From NCBI GenBank assembly GCA_963580285.1, contig OY757011.1, forward strand, positions 199,347,644-199,411,643: a DNA stretch of 64,000 bases, given 5' to 3'. Shown piece after piece: positions 22,304-31,597 of this stretch. The translations under genes and the position numbers were made by a program. Source of the stretch: Lucinisca nassula (lineage: Eukaryota > Mollusca > Bivalvia > Lucinida > Lucinidae). Each line of letters starts with the position of its first letter. Positions within the stretch are counted from its first letter, which is position 1. The notes under the pieces are model-generated. The model did not search any database, was not told where the DNA came from, and saw nothing but the letters and a program-made list of their open reading frames with translations.

Positions 22304-24680
22304 AAATAGCACATCAACATTTAAAATTTCTTTGGCTGGAAATCCAAATTCATGTTGTTTAACATTAGAGAAAAGAAAATTAAGAGCTTTGGTAGATTCA
22401 GGAGCTGAAGTAAGTCTAATAAAAAAAACTTACCAGACCCTAAAAGTAAAATCCCCTTTAAGAAAAATAAAAGTAAATCTGCAGTCAGTAAATGGGGAAC
22501 AACTAAAGGTGCATGGCATAACTAATTTAAACTTTTCGCTTAAGGGCGCAAAATTGAACCATAATTTTTACGTAGTTTCTAACATGAATAGGAACATTAT
22601 TTTAGGACAAGATTGGCTGATAAAAAATGGGGTCAGAATGTATTACTACCTAGGCTGCCTGAGGGTAAATAACACTTATGTTCCTTTAGTTGAAGATATA
22701 CATATAGCATCAATTGTACGGTTAAAGTCTACACTGTTGCTTAAACCACACACTGCCTATGTTTGCAAGGGCAGGGTGAAAAACAACCCACAAATATCAA
22801 AACAATGCATTTATCAAGTGTCAGCAATTGAGCAGAGCTTCATTAGCAATGAACCAGGGATAGAACTGACAGATGCTGTCATAAAATTAGATGACTCGGG
22901 GTCATGTCCAGTCCGCATAGCTAATAACACAGGTAAAACATACAAATTAAAGAAAGGATGTGTCATAGGAAAAGTTAACCAAGTGACTGAAGAATGCATT
23001 CATCAGATAAATTCAATAAGCAGTAACGTTATCGATCAGTACACCCATGAGGAGCTATTGACAGAACTCAATTGTCCTGAGCAACATAAGGATCTTATAA
23101 CTAATCTTTTGCAGCAAAATAAGGATATATTGGCAAAGAAAGACACTAATTTAACGCCAACAGACACGGTTACCCTGAAAATCGAAACCAATAACCATCA
23201 CCCCATAAAACTGAGGCCCTATCGCACACCCCTAAATACCCGAAAAATTATTGACAAGGCCGTAGATGAAATGCTAGAGGCAAATATCGTTGAAAGATCT
23301 AGGTCAAGTTGGGCGTTTCCGGTTATCATAGTGGAAAAGAAAGATGGTAGTAGTAGGTTTTGTGTAGACTATAGAAAGCTGAATAAAATAACAAGGCCAA
23401 TGGCTATAAACTTACCTCTCATTGACGATGTAATAAACCGACTATCAGGGGCAAAATACTTCACATCTATGGACCTTCGGGCGGGTTACTGGCAGGTCAA
23501 GTGCCATAAGGACTCACAAGACCGTACTGCATTCACGTGTCATAGGGGCCTTTTCTCCTTTAAGGTCATGCCATTTGGCTTGTGCAATGCGCCGGCCATC
23601 TTCACTGAGCTCATGAGTGAGGTGTTAAGTGGCTTAGACGACTTTTCCGCAAGCTATTTAGATGATGTGTTAATTTGGTCAAATAGCTTGGAGGAACATT
23701 TGCATCATATCCAACAAGTATTTGATAGATTTAGACAGCACAAACTAAAACTAAAGCTTAAAAAGTGTAGCTTTCTCCAAAAAGAAACTTCTCATTTAGG
23801 GTTTGTCATAAGCAAGCAAGGGGTAAAACCGGATGAAAATAAGGTACAGGCAATACGGAGCATGCCTCCACCTAGTAGTGTCAGGGAAGTAAGGGGTTTT
23901 ATTGGTGCTATGTCTTGGTATCGGAGGTACGTGCCAAACTTTTCAAAGATAGCTGAACCTTTAATTGCCTTGACAAGAAAACATGCTAGGTTTAAGTGGA
24001 CACCTGAATGTCAGACTGCTTTCGAATTTCTTAAAGAAAGTCTGTCGGTCATTCCACTGCTTGCCTATCCTGACACCAATTTGCCATACAAAATATACAC
24101 AGATGCAAGTGCAGACTGCATAGGGGCTGTCCTGTCCCAGGAACAGGAAGACATTGATGAAGACGGAAATGGAATGGGCAAGATGGTCGAAAAGCCCATT
24201 TATTTCCTGTCGCATAAACTCAGCCCTACGCAATGTAGGTATTCCACTATTGAAAGGGAATGTTATGCCATTTATTATGCGCTGCAGAAGTTGCACACCT
24301 ACTTGCACAATGCCCAGTTTGAAATCTTCTTTGATCACCAACCCCTGAAATACCTCCTTGGGGGCCCAATGATGAATAAAAGGGTACAGATGTGGGCCCT
24401 TACCATACAGGGGTACAATGCAGAGATCAAATATATAAAAGGAAGCTCGAATTGCTTGGCCGATATGCTCTCGAGACTTCCGGGAAGCGAGGAGGATAAG
24501 GTGCCTCAAGGCCAGTCAGTTACCGAGGAAGAAATAGTCCCTGACGTATCTGACCGGTCATATGAGATAGGGGTAATTAACTCCAACGAGGCTGACCTAA
24601 ATAAATTTGCATCATGTAAATTTCAAGAAAATGACAAGTTAAATAAACCAGACACTTTGGGGTTAGACATTGGTTGCTGA
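22263..24680 (+). CDS. pol: pol: protease, reverse transcriptase, RNase H
   Basis: Makes element DNA from RNA and matures the polyproteins. Numbering from the first internal ATG (22332): aspartic protease D22-S23-G24 ('VDSGAEVSLI'); RT with the first catalytic Asp at D381 ('SMDLRAGYWQ'), 'MPFGLCNAP', and the YLDD box at 442-445 (D444, D445); RNase H with D591 ('TDAS'), E641 ('ERECYA') and D668 ('FDHQPL'), then 'CLADMLSRL'. The ATG is probably not used: the frame is open upstream to 22233 and should be reached by frameshift. The 782-codon block is intact, but the frame ends at TGA 24678 while integrase continues in the +1 frame from about 24660, so one base has been gained or lost. Product order is PR-RT-RH-IN, which defines Ty3/gypsy. 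Confidence 0.92.
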   Translation, partial: LKTSLYRKAADRGRNSTSTFKISLAGNPNSCCLTLEKRKLRALVDSGAEVSLIKKTYQTLKVKSPLRKIKVNLQSVNGEQLKVHGITNLNFSLKGAKLNHNFYVVSNMNRNIILGQDWLIKNGVRMYYYLGCLRVNNTYVPLVEDIHIASIVRLKSTLLLKPHTAYVCKGRVKNNPQISKQCIYQVSAIEQSFISNEPGIELTDAVIKLDDSGSCPVRIANNTGKTYKLKKGCVIGKVNQVTEECIHQINSISSNVIDQYTHEELLTELNCPEQHKDLITNLLQQNKDILAKKDTNLTPTDTVTLKIETNNHHPIKLRPYRTPLNTRKIIDKAVDEMLEANIVERSRSSWAFPVIIVEKKDGSSRFCVDYRKLNKITRPMAINLPLIDDVINRLSGAKYFTSMDLRAGYWQVKCHKDSQDRTAFTCHRGLFSFKVMPFGLCNAPAIFTELMSEVLSGLDDFSASYLDDVLIWSNSLEEHLHHIQQVFDRFRQHKLKLKLKKCSFLQKETSHLGFVISKQGVKPDENKVQAIRSMPPPSSVREVRGFIGAMSWYRRYVPNFSKIAEPLIALTRKHARFKWTPECQTAFEFLKESLSVIPLLAYPDTNLPYKIYTDASADCIGAVLSQEQEDIDEDGNGMGKMVEKPIYFLSHKLSPTQCRYSTIERECYAIYYALQKLHTYLHNAQFEIFFDHQPLKYLLGGPMMNKRVQMWALTIQGYNAEIKYIKGSSNCLADMLSRLPGSEEDKVPQGQSVTEEEIVPDVSDRSYEIGVINSNEADLNKFASCKFQENDKLNKPDTLGLDIGC

Positions 24681-26346
24681 ACAATTAAAAGACCCAGAAA
24701 TATATACCATAAAAACTCAGCTAGAGGCGGATAGTCAGGCCCATAAGAAATACATAGTATTAGACAATGTACTATACTATATTTCCCATGTTGACGAAGA
24801 CCCAGTAGTACGCCTATATGTCCCAACTCACCTCACTGAAAAGGTTATAGCAAACATCCACAGTGTAGTACATTTTGGGTTCGATAAGACCTTTGACGCC
24901 ATACGGTCAAAATATTTCTGGCCGAACCTATATAAACATGTATATGACTATGTTTCCAAATGTGTTGATTGCTAGACCCGCAATATGCAGATGGTTAAGT
25001 CCCCCTTAAAAGAGGTCGACACACCCCCTTTTCCGTTTGCAAAAATGGCCATTGATATGGTGGGACCCTTACCCAAAACCTTATCAGGGAATCAGTACAT
25101 CTTTACGGCCATTGATTGGTACTCTGGTTACTTAGAGGCGTGGCCACTACCTGATAAAAAGGCTGACGGCATCGCTCATCTCATACTAGATGAGTTATTT
25201 CCCCGATATGGTTGTCCATTAGAGGTGGTGTCGGATAATGGAAAAGAACTGTGCAATGCCACCCTGGAGAACCTCTTTAACAAGTTAAACGTCCGTCACA
25301 GGAAAACGAATGTTTACAGCCCAAATGAAAACAGGGTCGAGCGATCCCATAGAACGTTGTTAGACGTGTTGTCCAAAAAGGTAAAAGACAACCCGCAGGC
25401 GTGGGATTTGTATTTAAATCAAGCCCTAGCAGCTATACGGTTCAGTGAAAATGTGTCAACCAAGCAATCCCCCTTCTTTTACTTGTTCCAGCGAGACCCC
25501 GTCTTACCCATTGATAACTTGCTCAAACCCCGACGAAAGTATTATGGTGATGACATCATAGAAAGGGGCTTAGAACAAACTCATCAAGCCTTCGTATCAA
25601 TGCACCTTAGGCGTAAACAAGCTCATAGAAGACAGGCAAAATATGCAGACAAAACCCGTAAGATAACAGACTTCAAGGTAGGGCAACCTGTGTATCTTAA
25701 GAAACATAAACGGAACAGCAAAATAGACAAAAAATGGAGTCCATATTTTAGGATAATAAAGCAATTAGGGGACAAGACTTGGGAGTCAAGAGATCAATTA
25801 ACAGGGGAGATCCTAAAAAGCAGTGCTGACAATATGAGGCTAGCCAACATAGATGAGTGGGAGATACCAAAATCCCAGAGCCAGCGAAAGTTTCGCAGAG
25901 CCCACTATGTCATGACCCCTGAAGGTACAGAAAACGAGACCGCGACATCCGACACTGATTCAGAATCAGAAGGTCCGGACGTTCGTTTAGCTAAGAAGTA
26001 CCGGAGGGTAAGGTCAGACTCCGAGGAGGAAGAACACATTCCTCTGGCCGAGCTTGCCCGCAGGCTTAAAGCTAGGAAAGCTAGGCTAAGACAAGAAAAT
26101 GCAGACCTTAATTCAAGGGAAACAACCCAGAAAAGAAATATCATGAAAGATAAGGGTAGTGGGTCCGAAACAGCTTCTGAACATACCAGCTCTTCAGACA
26201 ATGAAAACAGCGGCCTAAGTGGCCCTGAACGAAGCTCTGACGAGGGCAGGGTCAGAAAAATGGAAGTAGATAATGTCATCAGAAACAAACAAAAGAAATT
26301 CCGTAGAGTTAAAACTTTGCTCGAGAGCCTTGTTGATGTGCTATAA
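24670..26346 (+). CDS. pol: pol: integrase, interrupted by a nonsense codon
   Basis: Inserts element DNA into the host genome. The N-terminal zinc module is H-x3-H-x29-C-x2-C (His codons 24859 and 24871, Cys codons 24961 and 24970). A TAG at 24973 follows directly, where related proteins usually have Gln (CAG to TAG is one transition). The frame then continues. Catalytic core D-D(35)-E: numbering from 24985, D24 ('AIDMVGPL'), D84 ('VSDNGKEL') and E119 ('RVERSHRTLL'). A GPY/F-like module ('KWSPYFRII') follows. The last about 150 residues are an unusual acidic/Ser-rich then Lys/Arg-rich tail, longer than a typical integrase C-terminus. Confidence 0.88.
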
Positions 26347-26416
26347 AGCTGCCTAAACCTTTTGTAAATAAGAAAAATGAACAATTAGGGTGATGGAATT
26401 TAATACTTAATTGTGT

Positions 26417-26448
26417 TTTTTTTTTTTTTTTTTTTTTTGTTGTAGCAG
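26417..26448 (+). promoter_or_regulatory. Candidate splice acceptor for the third ORF
   Basis: A poly-T tract of about 22 bases is followed by GTTGTAGCAG, a strong 3' splice site shape with AG at 26447-26448 (alternative AG at 26444-26445). The first ATG downstream is 26530, the start of the third ORF. Confidence 0.5.
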
Positions 26449-26529
26449 ACAGCTTATACCCACAACTAGAAGCAACCCTCTTATTAACTTGTCTTTTGTT
26501 CTTTTGATAATAAGAAAATTATTAAAACT

Positions 26530-27405
26530 ATGTCGGCTAATGCAGGATTCACCTCAGAACTCGTGGGGTTCGAAAGGTGTTTGGCCTTTATTGATTGGTG
26601 CGAGTTTCCAGAGGCAGTTAAGCTGGAACTTAAGGATTTCATAACTTGGGGTGAATTTAGTTTACTCGATCACGAGCCATGCGCACTCTTCAACATACTG
26701 GAGAGGTTCGCGCTCCTAACGTGGTGGCCTACATGACTGAGGTGGGAATGTGTGAGAGCTGCCTACAAGAAGTCGAGCAGCATCTGAAGGAGATCACAAA
26801 CTACTTGATCTCTAACCTTTCATATGGGGCTGACGCGCTAACGAGGCCATCGACCTTGTACATGCGCTGCCTCAAGAATATCGTCCTTCGTAGACAGGGT
26901 ATCCTACAAGCGACCGTCAATGACAGGTCCATACCGCGCCTTATGCGTTTCCATATCAACTACTATAGGAAATTGCATATTCATCTGGAGATGTTTAAGG
27001 TGGAGCAGACAGGTCTACCATGGGAGGTCATTGAAGACCTATACACCCTGAAAGATCTGAATGATTTGGGAAAAGCGGAGTCTCCCATGAGCCTCTACGA
27101 GATCCTTGAAAGAGGGGTGGTCTTTGATGTAGTCCATCGACTAAGATGGGGGGGGGGGGGGTACTGCTGAAAATTTTATAGAATTAATGGAAATAAAATA
27201 CAGATGGGTCAGGAGAAGTCTCTTAGAGATCCACTTTGGGTACGATCTTCTTCACGACGAGAGACCGGATTTCTTCGAAAGGTCCCTGCATTATGTCATG
27301 AGGAACATACCCCTGCCTTATGATTTTACGGAAATGGCGGCCCGACTGCGCCGCATAATTACATTTCATCAGGAATATTATGAGGACCTCTTCGCGTTTG
27401 CGTAA
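26530..27405 (+). CDS. Third ORF between pol and env, unrecognised, frameshifted
   Basis: About 290 codons reading through three frames: 26530 to about 26705, about 26705 to the 14-base G run at 27148-27161, and from there to the stop at 27403-27405. Within each block the sequence looks coding: Leu/Glu/Arg-rich, predicted helical, with a C-x2-C pair ('CESCLQEVEQ') and no signal peptide or membrane segment. It lies after a candidate splice acceptor and before env, the position of accessory genes in complex retroviruses. I recognise no family and assign no function. The breaks fall at or near homopolymers, so sequencing error is possible for the G-run. Confidence 0.6.
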
Positions 27406-27500
27406 GGCCTAGTAGTGACCGATGACCTATTTTTGGGGTCATTTTCATAGAAACCGATCATTCCCGACCACCATTTCAGGTCGTACTAGTAATGATCTTT

Positions 27501-27511
27501 GTGTATTTCAG
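27501..27511 (+). promoter_or_regulatory. Candidate env splice acceptor
   Basis: GTGTATTTCAG ends 6 bases before the env ATG at 27518. With the donor at 21184/21185 this would produce a spliced env RNA, as in Drosophila gypsy-type errantiviruses. Confidence 0.6.
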
Positions 27512-27517
27512 TTTGAA

Positions 27518-29479
27518 ATGGCTCGTGTGACCATACTCCTTCTTATTTTGGGCTATGGGTTAGCTTTAATTGAATCGGATCCTGCAGTTGATCATTCGAT
27601 AATTCATGAAAATGTCTTATTTTACAAGGACGGAGAGATGTCTCACTCTAGTTCCCGTTGGATTTTAACTTTAGTATTGGATATTGGAGTATACGGAAAT
27701 TTCATTAGTAAGCTTACTGCTGATTTGAAAATGGCTAAGAACCTAACAGTATGGGCGTCTAAACATTACAGTAGTGATAGACTGGCGGGGTATTCATCTG
27801 TCTTTCAGTCTCTTCAAGATGAGATCATCATGTTAGAAAACATTAACGTTGACATTAAAAGGAGTTTTTTGAACTTGAAATCTTTGAAGCATAAACAAAA
27901 ACGGGCACTATTTGGCTTCATGCCTGGTGTTTTAGGATACCTCTTCGGCACCTTAAGTAGCTCAGATCTTAATGACATACGGGGTAACATAAATACCTTA
28001 GCTAGGAACCAGCAGTTAATCACACACACACTTGAAAAAGTCTCTCTGTACTGAATGAAACCCGGTCTGAAATCGCCCAAAACAGACAAAGCCTGAATGA
28101 CATAATAGATGCAATGGCAAAAATTGACAAAGAACTAGAAAATGTGGCACAAACATTAAGCCGACAGGTATACCGATTACAAGAGACTGTACATTTGTTC
28201 GCTACCATAGATATGGTAGTGGAGGAAATGAGGACGGCGATTCAAAGGTCAATGTACTATTTCCTCCGGCTACAAGTGCAATTAAATGCACTGTCAACAA
28301 ATAGGTTATCCCCGAGCATCATAGAACCTGCTGAATTCAAGAGGGTTCTTAAAGACATTGAGACCCAACTGCCCAAGTCTTTTGGATTGCCAGTGGACAT
28401 TGAGGTTGATCTTTGGTCATTGTACAAACACCTTGTTTGTCAAACAATAATGGAAGATGATAAAATCATAATAATAATACCCATACCGTTAATAGACTAT
28501 ACGAAACAGATGGATCTATATAAGGTTTATAACTTACCCTTACCCATAAGCACGGTTTATCGGTCCAATAATAAGACAGAAACGGAAATGTTAACGTACT
28601 ATACACCTGAATCAGAATATATCGCTATCAACCCCGAACGCACTCAGTACATGCTCCTAAGTCAACATGATAGGGATGTATGTAAAGTGGGGTTTCCTAA
28701 GCTATGCACTTTAAGAAAACCAATTCATCATACAAATTTAGCCAGAATGTGCCTCTTAGCCGTATTCAGCAATGATAAGAAAAAAAATAAAACGCCTGTG
28801 TACTACAGTGGTAACTTTTAGCCAAGATCTTCCACATGTTCAATACTTAAGCGACGATACATATATCATTATCACTAGGGTTCCCCTGATATTTAATCTG
28901 GCATGTCAAAACGAAGTACGCCAAAAGATTGACATCTCTGTACCTTATGGGTTCATTAGGGTCAGGAAGGGTTGTAAAGCGACTTCTGACAGGGTAACCC
29001 TTACGGGGGTCTATGAACATGGGTCTTCACATACGATTCACAATACGCATTGAGTATTTTGCAAGCTTACAACTTCACCAACCCAAACATTTGGGAGCCA
29101 TTTAAGGCAAACATGCCCAACTTGAGGGGCGCTGTGAGATTACCTCAGAAACTTAAGCATCTTAAAGAAGTTCCGGTGATCAGCTTCTCGAAGGGATAAA
29201 CCAGGTGGGTCCAGTCAGACCCATGAAGGTCCTACATTTTCCTTGGTGGGGTTACGGTTTAATGATTCTTGTAGTGTAACTTCAGTTATTATGGGCATTC
29301 TGATCTATCATAAGTGGGGCAATGTTGTTGCTGGTTCCTTGCCTGCCGCCTGCAGGAAGAGTGGTGATCGAGGGGCACGAGCCAGCGTTCCGTACTCCGA
29401 CGACCCTGGTCAAGAGATGGCTGAACTAACCATGGAGAAGAGCGCCAGCCTCGCATTATCTACAGACGGGAGAACATAA
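27518..29479 (+). CDS. env: env, baculovirus F-like fusion glycoprotein, frameshifted
   Basis: Surface protein expected to bind and fuse membranes. ATG 27518 follows the acceptor directly and starts a hydrophobic signal peptide ('VTILLLILGYGLALI'). At residue 129 (codon 27902) a basic KQKR site is followed by a Gly/Phe-rich fusion-peptide-like segment ('ALFGFMPGVLGYLFGT') and helical heptad-like sequence. That arrangement is the hallmark of baculovirus F and errantivirus Env proteins. A hydrophobic segment at about 29232-29315 fits a C-terminal anchor, followed by a short tail ending at 29479. Span about 650 codons, close to F proteins. The frame changes at about 28036-28051, 28780-28790, 29050, 29190 and 29270, so this copy cannot make a full protein as written. 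Confidence 0.75.
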
Positions 29480-29631
29480 TGGGAGATGACGACATGTTGC
29501 AGCAAACGAGAGCTTTGCTAGAGAAAGATAAACCGACAAGCCAGCCAGACAATCAAGGGTCAGCAGGAGGGATGATACGACTACTCCGTCTACAACCCAA
29601 CAACCAGTCAACAACTGCTAGAGAACAGTAA
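29479..29631 (+). CDS. Small ORF overlapping the env stop (50 codons)
   Basis: Its ATG overlaps the previous stop as TAATG. The product is polar (Gln, Asn, Asp, Arg) with no membrane segment. It may be the true cytoplasmic end of env in another frame, or chance. No family recognised. Confidence 0.25.
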   Translation: MGDDDMLQQTRALLEKDKPTSQPDNQGSAGGMIRLLRLQPNNQSTTAREQ

Positions 29632-29904
29632 CTATGAACATTATTGTTAAATAAACTTATGGTCAGTGGACACTGTGAGATTATCACGAAATGAACTTCA
29701 GCAAAATGTGCTTGAATCCACGTGACTAATTAATGAGAGCAGTGATAGTCAAGACTTTACCGTTAGTTTAATTCTCCGACTTAATCTTCAGTCATGTCTG
29801 TCTAGACATAACCAGCTACGAGAACCGATAGGATACATGTCACACATGGTCAACACGGATGAAGAGAAAGAAAACACAACGCGTAATCCGAAGAAACCTA
29901 TACG
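29632..29904. other. Non-coding 3' region of the retroelement
   Basis: AT-rich sequence between the last ORF and the GGTAC-rich block; nothing else recognised. Confidence 0.5.
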
Positions 29905-30200
29905 ATCACATGGTACAACACAAATGGTACTATACCATAATGGTACGACATACTGGTACGTCACATGGTACAACATAAATGGTACTACACGACAATGGTA
30001 CGACATAGTAGTACGACAAATGGCACAACCTAAAATGGTGCTGCAAGTGAATAGTACAACTACTATGGTACGACTCAATGGTACAACAGACATGGTACTA
30101 CTCTGGTACAACTACTATGGTACGACTCAATGGTACAACAGACATGGTACTACTCTGGTACGACTAACTATGGTACAACTTAATGGTACTACGTGACACG
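29905..30200 (+). repeat. GGTAC-rich degenerate minisatellite inside the retroelement
   Basis: The motif 'atggtacnac' (GGTAC core) recurs roughly every 10-20 bases for about 290 bp. Near the right end a block of about 49 bp is directly duplicated in tandem (30060-30108 and 30111-30159). GGTAC is followed by 'gac', 'aac' or 'tac' and often preceded by 'at'. It is unique to the element's 3' non-coding region in this window. Confidence 0.75.
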
Positions 30201-30409
30201 AGACACCAGCTGTGAACGTTATGAACAGAATAGAAGAAATATTATTGACTAGAGACTGCTAATTGTGATAGCGTGTGTATATAATAAAGACTTGAAAAAC
30301 TCAGACATACTGAGTATTGTATACAGAGACTGTTTTAAAGATGTTGTGAATTAATGACTTAACCTTACTGTGTTACTGACTACTACAAGTTCAGTTGAAT
30401 TGGTTATAA

Positions 30410-30447
30410 AAAAGGAATATGCTATCAAACGGTAGCATATTTCTTTT
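30410..30447 (+). other. Stem-loop just before the polypurine tract
   Basis: AATATGCTA (30416-30424) pairs perfectly with TAGCATATT (30433-30441) around an 8-nt loop. A-rich and T-rich flanks can extend the stem. It lies about 20 bases upstream of the purine run. Confidence 0.6.
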
Positions 30448-30461
30448 TAAAATACGTTAGC

Positions 30462-30467
30462 GGGGGA
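30462..30467 (+). promoter_or_regulatory. Short polypurine tract GGGGGA
   Basis: Purine run abutting the 3' LTR, the expected primer for plus-strand synthesis. It is short because a C at 30461 interrupts the preceding AG. Confidence 0.55.
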
Positions 30468-30873
30468 TGTAACACAGTAGTGGTTCTTGTATGTATTGTT
30501 TTTCTTATATTAGAAAATTGCCTATATCATATAAGTAGGGCCAGGCGAGATGACAATCCCAGTGCATTTTCACAGTAGATGAAAAATGCGAAGTAGTATC
30601 AGACCATAATTGTGACAAACACTCATATGACTAGCCCCGAGCGATAGCTGTCAAGTGGACCTGGTCAAAGTCAGTTTAATTACCGTTTATTGACTTATTA
30701 AGTGCTCATGCATGGATGTGTCATTTTTTATGGTCAGTTATGAAACGTAGAAGATGTATATAAACTGGGGTTGTTTTCTAGTCGGCAGTCAGTATTTCAC
30801 TCCGCTTGGTATAGAGTAGAAATAAAAGATATTGAGCATCATCCGTGCGTTTTGTCTTCTTGACTGTGTGACA
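30468..30873 (+). repeat. 3' LTR
   Basis: 406 bases, same ends as the 5' LTR, with substitutions at 30520 and 30534 only. AATAAA at 30821-30826 would serve as the polyadenylation signal. Confidence 0.95.
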
Positions 30874-31290
30874 GCGGCATGGTGCTAATACGCACCCCCG
30901 CCCATCGGGGCTAGTAGAAATAGAATGGGCGGCATGGTGCTAATACGCAACCCCGCCCATCGGGGCTAGTAGAAATAGATTGGGCGGCATGGTGCTAATA
31001 CGCAGAGTTGAAACCGACGGGAAAAGCGCCTAGACGGTCTAAGGCCTAATGCGAGTCGGGCTGTCCACTATTGGTTTCATTTGGTGGCAGGGCTTGAGAT
31101 GTCATTTCATCTCAATTGGAAGCAACGCGTCCAAAATGACATAAACACCCTGCAGGCACAAAACGTTGACTCAACGTTGAACTAAAGTTGAAACAACGTT
31201 TTCAACGTTGTTTCAACGTTAGTTCAACGTTGAGTGCCTGCTGGGACAGTATTGGCGGGAACGTTAAACCTCAATTCAAACAAAGAAAAT
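30874..31290 (+). repeat. Family A repeat, right part, with a 55-bp tandem triplication
   Basis: After the GCGG duplication the repeat resumes. A 55-bp unit ('gcccatcggggctagtag' ... 'catggtgctaatacgca') is present three times, counting the first that the retroelement split. The rest is the family A body ('gagttgaaaccga' ... 'ggcgggaacgttaaacctc'), interrupted at 31148-31245 by a palindromic MITE. Confidence 0.75.
31148..31245. mobile_element. Palindromic MITE rich in AACGTTG
   Basis: Ends 'cctgcaggcac' and 'gtgcctgctggg' are inverted. The interior is a near-perfect palindrome built from repeated (c)aacgttg(a). It sits inside the family A repeat. A relative with the same ends but ACGTCA-type interior lies at 33104-33237. 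Confidence 0.65.
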
Positions 31291-31597
31291 TCGCGGAACC
31301 TATTTCGAAAGTTGTTTTTCAGAAAATGGTTGAAACAGTTTGCGATCAGTGAAGACCCTAATCAGACGCTGCGTTCTGTGACGTCACTATAGTATACATG
31401 CATACCATTGGCTCATTTTGAGGTTGGTTAGGGGGAAAATACATGTTTTCATTTTCATGAGACATAACTGGTTATTTAAATAATGCATGAATATAATTTT
31501 TATTTTTTTTTAGTTACAGAACTGTGTTTGAAATGGGTCTCAGTTAAAACAAAGAAAATATGAAAAAACAAATGAGGCACTACAATCTGATAAAAAA
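31291..31597. other. No gene seen
   Basis: Non-coding AT-rich sequence. Confidence 0.5.

Larger units (their letters stand above)
20726..30873 (+). mobile_element. Env-bearing Ty3/gypsy LTR retroelement (10.1 kb)
   Basis: Complete structure: 406-bp LTRs starting TG and ending CA, 4-bp duplication GCGG on both sides (20722-20725, 30874-30877), tRNA-His-type primer site, gag, pol in the order protease-RT-RNase H-integrase (the Ty3/gypsy order), an unrecognised ORF, env, and a purine run before the 3' LTR. The LTRs differ at only two positions (20778 A / 30520 G and 20792 G / 30534 A), so the insertion is recent. Nevertheless gag, integrase, the third ORF and env carry frameshifts or nonsense codons. 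Env plus splice signals place it functionally near errantiviruses, but phylogenetic placement was not computed. Confidence 0.92.

Noticed and set aside
23961..24509. 182-codon minus-strand frame opposite pol
   Set aside because: Shadow of the reverse transcriptase/RNase H gene on the other strand.
25905..26384. 159-codon minus-strand frame opposite integrase
   Set aside because: Ser/Leu-rich mirror of the acidic integrase tail; no independent support.
29837..30196. 119-codon open frame in the GGTAC block
   Set aside because: Product is a simple Gly-Thr-Thr/Trp-Tyr repeat caused by the minisatellite.
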